DNA of 8,995 nt from an uncultured Pseudorhodoferax sp. (GTDB lineage: Bacteria > Pseudomonadota > Gammaproteobacteria > Burkholderiales > Burkholderiaceae): contig CAJYRH010000135.1 of the NCBI GenBank assembly GCA_913776795.1, forward strand, positions 1 to 8,995. The letters run 5' to 3'. This document shows, piece by piece, positions 6,183-8,995 of this stretch. Both the position numbers and the translations under genes were made by a program. The first letter of the stretch is position 1, and every line of letters begins with the position of its first letter. The notes beneath the pieces are model-generated. The model was given only the letters and a program-made list of their open reading frames with translations, did not search any database and was not told where the DNA came from.

Positions 6183-6932
6183 ATGAAGGTCCTGGTTCCC
6201 GTCAAGCGCGTGGTCGACTACAACGTGAAGGTCCGCGTGAAGTCCGACGGCAGCGGTGTCGACATCGCCAACGTCAAGATGAGCATGAACCCGTTCGACG
6301 AGATCGCCGTCGAGGAAGCCGTGCGGCTGAAGGAGAAGGGCGTCGTGACCGAGGTCGTCGCCGTGTCCTGCGGCGTGCAGCAGTGCCAGGAAACCCTGCG
6401 CACGGCCATGGCCATCGGTGCCGACCGCGCCATCCTGGTCCAGACCGACGCCGAACTGCAGCCCCTGGCCGTGGCCAAGCTGCTCAAGGCACTGGTCGAC
6501 AAGGAGCAACCCGGCCTCGTCATCCTGGGCAAGCAGGCCATCGACGACGACGCCAACCAGACCGGCCAGATGCTGGCGGCCCTGACCGACCTGCCGCAGG
6601 CCACGTTCGCGAGCAAGGTCGAAGTCGCCGGTGACAAGGTCAAGGTGACCCGTGAGGTCGACGGCGGCCTGGAAACGCTGGAGCTGTCCATGCCCGCGGT
6701 CGTCACCACCGACCTGCGCCTGAACGAGCCGCGCTACGTCACGCTGCCCAACATCATGAAGGCCAAGAAGAAGCAGCTGGACACTTTCAAGCCCGAGGAC
6801 CTGGGCGTCGATGTGGCCAGCAAGCTCAAGACCCTGAAGGTCAGCGAGCCCCCCAAGCGCAGCGCCGGCATCAAGGTGCCCGACGTGGCCACGCTGGTGG
6901 CCAAGCTCAAGACCGAAGCCAAGGTCATCTGA
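6183..6932 (+). CDS. etfB: Electron transfer flavoprotein beta subunit
   Basis: This is a 249-residue protein, the usual length for bacterial EtfB. It binds AMP structurally and, with EtfA, forms the soluble heterodimer that takes electrons from acyl-CoA dehydrogenases and hands them to ETF:ubiquinone oxidoreductase. Seen directly: the N-terminal [36 protein letters not shown] (36-51), the nucleotide-binding [16 protein letters not shown] (115-130), and the EtfB signature running through [20 protein letters not shown] (159-178) into [19 protein letters not shown] (179-197). The last stretch is the recognition loop that docks on dehydrogenases; from memory, Leu188 corresponds to the key Leu195 of human ETFB. 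The match to the mitochondrial type is very close, which fits a beta-oxidation ETF rather than a FixAB or bifurcating one. etfA follows after 16 bases, in one transcription unit. Confidence 0.98.
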   Translation: MKVLVPVKRVVDYNVKVRVKSDGSGVDIANVKMSMNPFDEIAVEEAVRLKEKGVVTEVVAVSCGVQQCQETLRTAMAIGADRAILVQTDAELQPLAVAKLLKALVDKEQPGLVILGKQAIDDDANQTGQMLAALTDLPQATFASKVEVAGDKVKVTREVDGGLETLELSMPAVVTTDLRLNEPRYVTLPNIMKAKKKQLDTFKPEDLGVDVASKLKTLKVSEPPKRSAGIKVPDVATLVAKLKTEAKVI

Positions 6933-6939
6933 AGAGGAG
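6933..6939 (+). promoter_or_regulatory. Ribosome binding site of etfA
   Basis: AGAGGAG begins directly after the etfB stop codon and lies nine bases before the etfA ATG at 6949. It closely resembles the etfB site, which would help balanced synthesis of the two subunits. Confidence 0.75.
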
Positions 6940-6948
6940 AACACAGAC

Positions 6949-7881
6949 ATGACCACCCTCGTCATCGCAGAACACGACAACGCCTCCGTCAAGAGCGCGA
7001 CCCTCAACACCGTGACCGCTGCGCTCGCCTGCGGCGGTGACGTGCACGTGCTGGTGGCCGGCGAGAACGCCGGCGAAGCCGCCAAGGCCGCCGCGCAGAT
7101 CGCCGGCGTGGCCAAGGTGCTGCACGCCGACGGCGCTGGCCTGGGCCACGGGCTTGCCGAGAATGTCGCCGCCCAGGTGCTGGCCGTCGCCGCCAACTAC
7201 AGCCACATCCTGTTCCCGGCCACGGCCAGCGGCAAGAACATCGCTCCGCGCGTCGCCGCCAAGCTGGATGTGAGCCAGATCAGCGACATCACCAAGGTGG
7301 ACAGCCCCGACACGTTCGAGCGCCCGATCTACGCCGGCAACGCCATCGCCACGGTGCAGAGCGGCGATGCGGTGAAGGTCATCACGGTGCGCGGTACCGG
7401 CTTCGACGCCGCTGCTTCCACGGGTGGCTCGGCTGCCGTGGAGACCCTGTCCGCCGTCGCTGCCAGCGACAAGTCCAGCTTCGTCGGCTCGGAGATCGCC
7501 AAGAGTGAGCGTCCGGAGCTGACGGCCGCCAAGATCATCGTCTCCGGTGGCCGCGCGCTGGGCAGCGCCGAGAAGTTCACGGAAGTCATGACGCCGCTGG
7601 CCGACAAGCTGGGCGCAGCCATTGGCGCCAGCCGCGCCGCGGTGGACGCGGGCTATGCGCCCAACGACCTGCAGGTCGGCCAGACCGGCAAGATCGTGGC
7701 GCCGCAGCTGTACGTCGCCGCGGGCATCTCGGGCGCGATCCAGCATCTGGCCGGCATGAAGGACAGCAAGGTGATCGTGGCCATCAACAAGGACGCCGAG
7801 GCGCCCATCTTCTCGGTGGCCGACTACGGGCTGGAGGCCGACCTGTTCACGGCCGTGCCGGAACTGGTCAAGGCACTGTGA
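6949..7881 (+). CDS. etfA: Electron transfer flavoprotein alpha subunit
   Basis: This is a 310-residue protein, full length for bacterial EtfA. The N-terminal half is the alpha/beta domain that pairs with EtfB ([12 protein letters not shown] at 3-14). The C-terminal half is the FAD domain: SGGRALGS (199-206), [11 protein letters not shown] (226-236, Ser228 and Arg229), [20 protein letters not shown] (243-262, Thr246), AIQHLAGM (263-270, His266) and [11 protein letters not shown] (278-288), ending in [10 protein letters not shown]. By comparison with human ETFA from memory, Ser228, Arg229, Thr246 and His266 are the residues that contact and tune FAD, and all are kept. The dimer carries one FAD and moves single electrons in the cytoplasm. 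It is the last gene of the etfBA unit, with an intrinsic terminator 30 bases after its stop. Confidence 0.98.
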   Translation: MTTLVIAEHDNASVKSATLNTVTAALACGGDVHVLVAGENAGEAAKAAAQIAGVAKVLHADGAGLGHGLAENVAAQVLAVAANYSHILFPATASGKNIAPRVAAKLDVSQISDITKVDSPDTFERPIYAGNAIATVQSGDAVKVITVRGTGFDAAASTGGSAAVETLSAVAASDKSSFVGSEIAKSERPELTAAKIIVSGGRALGSAEKFTEVMTPLADKLGAAIGASRAAVDAGYAPNDLQVGQTGKIVAPQLYVAAGISGAIQHLAGMKDSKVIVAINKDAEAPIFSVADYGLEADLFTAVPELVKAL

Positions 7882-7910
7882 GGACCTGAACCGCCCACGG
7901 GCCAGTGCAC

Positions 7911-7938
7911 AAGGGCATCGCGTCGCGATGCCCTTTTT
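7911..7938 (+). terminator. Intrinsic terminator after etfA
   Basis: AAGGGCATCGC (7911-7921) pairs perfectly with GCGATGCCCTT (7925-7935) around a GTC loop, and the 3' arm runs into five T residues (7934-7938). An 11-bp GC-rich stem with a U-tract is a textbook rho-independent terminator for etfBA. The reverse strand lacks a T-run after the stem, so it should act in the plus direction only. Confidence 0.88.
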
Positions 7939-7944
7939 CAATTG

Positions 7945-7966
7945 AGACGAGAGACGAGAAGACGAG
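7945..7966 (+). repeat. Three near-tandem AGACGAG heptamers in the dehydrogenase leader
   Basis: AGACGAG occurs at 7945-7951, 7952-7958 and 7960-7966, within an almost pure purine stretch between the terminator and the acyl-CoA dehydrogenase start. The third copy runs into the ribosome binding site GAGGAGA (7964-7970). It may simply be a purine-rich translation leader. Confidence 0.5.
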
Positions 7967-7970
7967 GAGA
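7964..7970 (+). promoter_or_regulatory. Ribosome binding site of the acyl-CoA dehydrogenase gene
   Basis: GAGGAGA ends five bases before the ATG at 7976 and supports that start, which also gives the expected family N-terminus. No -35/-10 pair fits in the short gap after the terminator, so the promoter may lie upstream within etfA, or expression may depend on read-through. Confidence 0.65.
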
Positions 7971-7975
7971 TCCGG

Positions 7976-8995
7976 ATGGCCTACACCGCACCGCTCAAGG
8001 ACATGCTGTTCAACATTCGCCACCTGGCGCGCATCGAACAGATCGCCCAAATGCCAGGGTTCGAGGATGCGGGGCTGGAGACGGCCCAGGCCGTGCTGGA
8101 GGAGTCCGCCCGTTTCAACCAGGACGTGGTGGCGCCGCTCAACGAGGCCGGGGACCGCAACCCTTCGTCCTGGCACGATGGCACGGTCACCACCACGCCG
8201 GGCTTCAAGCAGGCCTTCCAGCAGTTCGCCGCGGGCGGCTGGCAGGGCCTGCAGCACCCGGCCGACTTCGGCGGCCAGGGCCTGCCCAAGACCATCGGCG
8301 CGGCCTGCGGCGAGATGCTGAATTCGGCCAACCTCAGCTTCGCGCTGTGCCCGCTGCTGACCGATGGCGCCATCGAGGCGCTGCTCACGGCCGGCAGCGA
8401 TGCGCTCAAGGCCACCTACCTGGAAAAACTCGTCAGCGGCGCATGGACCGGCACCATGAACCTGACCGAGCCCCAGGCCGGCAGCGACCTGGCCCTGGTG
8501 CGCACGCGCGCGGAACCCTTGCCCGACGGCCGCTACAAGCTGTTCGGCACCAAGATCTATATCACCTACGGCGAGCACGACATGGCGGACAACATCGTCC
8601 ACCTGGTGCTGGCCCGGGTGCAGGGGGCGCCCGAGGGGGTCAAGGGCATCAGCCTGTTCGTGGCGCCCAAGTTCCTGGTCAACGCCGATGGTTCGCTGGG
8701 CCAGCGCAACGACGTGCGCTGCGTGAGCATCGAGCACAAGCTGGGCATCAAGGCCAGCCCGACGGCCGTGCTGCAGTTCGGCGATGCGGGCGAGGGCGCC
8801 ATCGGCGAACTCGTGGGCGAGGAGAACCGCGGCCTCGAGTACATGTTCATCATGATGAACGCGGCGCGCTACGCGGTGGGCGTGCAGGGCATCGCGGTGG
8901 CTGAAAGCGCCTACCAGAAGGCCGCGGCCTTCGCCAAGGACCGCGTGCAGAGCCGCCCCGTGGACGGCAGCGTGGCCGCCAGCGCGCCCATCGTG
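7976..8995 (+). CDS. Acyl-CoA dehydrogenase, long DmdC-like type, C-terminus beyond window
   Basis: 340 residues are present and the frame is still open at the window end. The start MAYTAPLKDMLFNIRHLARI is typical of the roughly 600-residue acyl-CoA dehydrogenases that include 3-methylmercaptopropionyl-CoA dehydrogenase (DmdC). Visible parts are the helical N-terminal domain, GLQHPADFGGQGLP (91-104), the FAD-contact strand MNLTEPQAGSDLALVRT (161-177), FGTKIYITYGEHDMADNIVH (190-209), GVKGISLFVAPKFL (221-234), HKLGIKASPT (254-263) and MMNAARYAVGVQG (293-305). The catalytic glutamate and the extra C-terminal domain lie outside the window. The enzyme oxidises an acyl-CoA to the 2-enoyl-CoA and passes electrons to EtfAB, encoded just upstream. 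The acyl substrate cannot be told from this part; DmdC-like enzymes are common in bacteria that do not degrade dimethylsulfoniopropionate, so a fatty-acyl role is equally likely. Confidence 0.95.
   Translation, partial: MAYTAPLKDMLFNIRHLARIEQIAQMPGFEDAGLETAQAVLEESARFNQDVVAPLNEAGDRNPSSWHDGTVTTTPGFKQAFQQFAAGGWQGLQHPADFGGQGLPKTIGAACGEMLNSANLSFALCPLLTDGAIEALLTAGSDALKATYLEKLVSGAWTGTMNLTEPQAGSDLALVRTRAEPLPDGRYKLFGTKIYITYGEHDMADNIVHLVLARVQGAPEGVKGISLFVAPKFLVNADGSLGQRNDVRCVSIEHKLGIKASPTAVLQFGDAGEGAIGELVGEENRGLEYMFIMMNAARYAVGVQGIAVAESAYQKAAAFAKDRVQSRPVDGSVAASAPIV

Noticed and set aside
6180..7941. Two 338-codon minus-strand frames opposite etfB and etfA
   Set aside because: His-, Gly- and Leu-rich antisense translations without motifs; etfB and etfA are unmistakable on the plus strand. 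The equal lengths are coincidence.
7868..8737. 289-codon minus-strand frame opposite the acyl-CoA dehydrogenase gene
   Set aside because: A shadow of the dehydrogenase frame, with no motif of its own.

Overview
The window reads as chromosomal DNA from a high-GC betaproteobacterium, most likely Burkholderiales and probably Comamonadaceae. This rests on base composition, the strong C/G third-position bias and the look of the proteins (the EtfBA and DmdC-like acyl-CoA dehydrogenase pair, and the MoxR/DUF58/TgpA cluster). No search was run, so the taxon is an inference. No rRNA, tRNA, CRISPR array, insertion sequence or phage gene is visible. Nine protein genes fill almost all of it, and two are cut by the window edges.

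Region 1 (1-2536, minus strand) is a tightly overlapping operon read right to left: a MoxR-type AAA+ ATPase, a DUF58 membrane protein, and the N-terminal part of a TgpA-type membrane transglutaminase. Both downstream genes start on GTG codons inside the end of the gene before them. Region 2 (2580-3533, plus) is a class II histone-deacetylase-like zinc hydrolase, divergent from the MoxR gene across only 43 bp.

Region 3 (3612-4903, plus) is a two-gene unit: a ParA/MinD-type ATPase resembling the plasmid TraL/MobD group, and a small stand-alone ABC ATPase whose GTG start overlaps the ParA stop. The ABC protein keeps Walker A, signature and Walker B but seems to lack the Q-loop glutamine and the H-loop histidine. 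This pair is the least explained part of the window. Region 4 (4905-5891, minus) is a short-chain dehydrogenase with a C-terminal membrane helix. Its stop codon lies one base from that of the ABC gene.

Region 5 (6183-8995, plus) is electron transfer for acyl-CoA oxidation. etfB and etfA form one unit closed by a strong intrinsic terminator, followed by a DmdC-like acyl-CoA dehydrogenase (truncated) with its own ribosome binding site. The dehydrogenase would pass electrons to the EtfAB flavoprotein, and from there to ETF:ubiquinone oxidoreductase (not in the window).

Most of the window is ordinary housekeeping or metabolic content. I did not find a clearly new system. The TraL-like/ABC pair is the best candidate for a second look.
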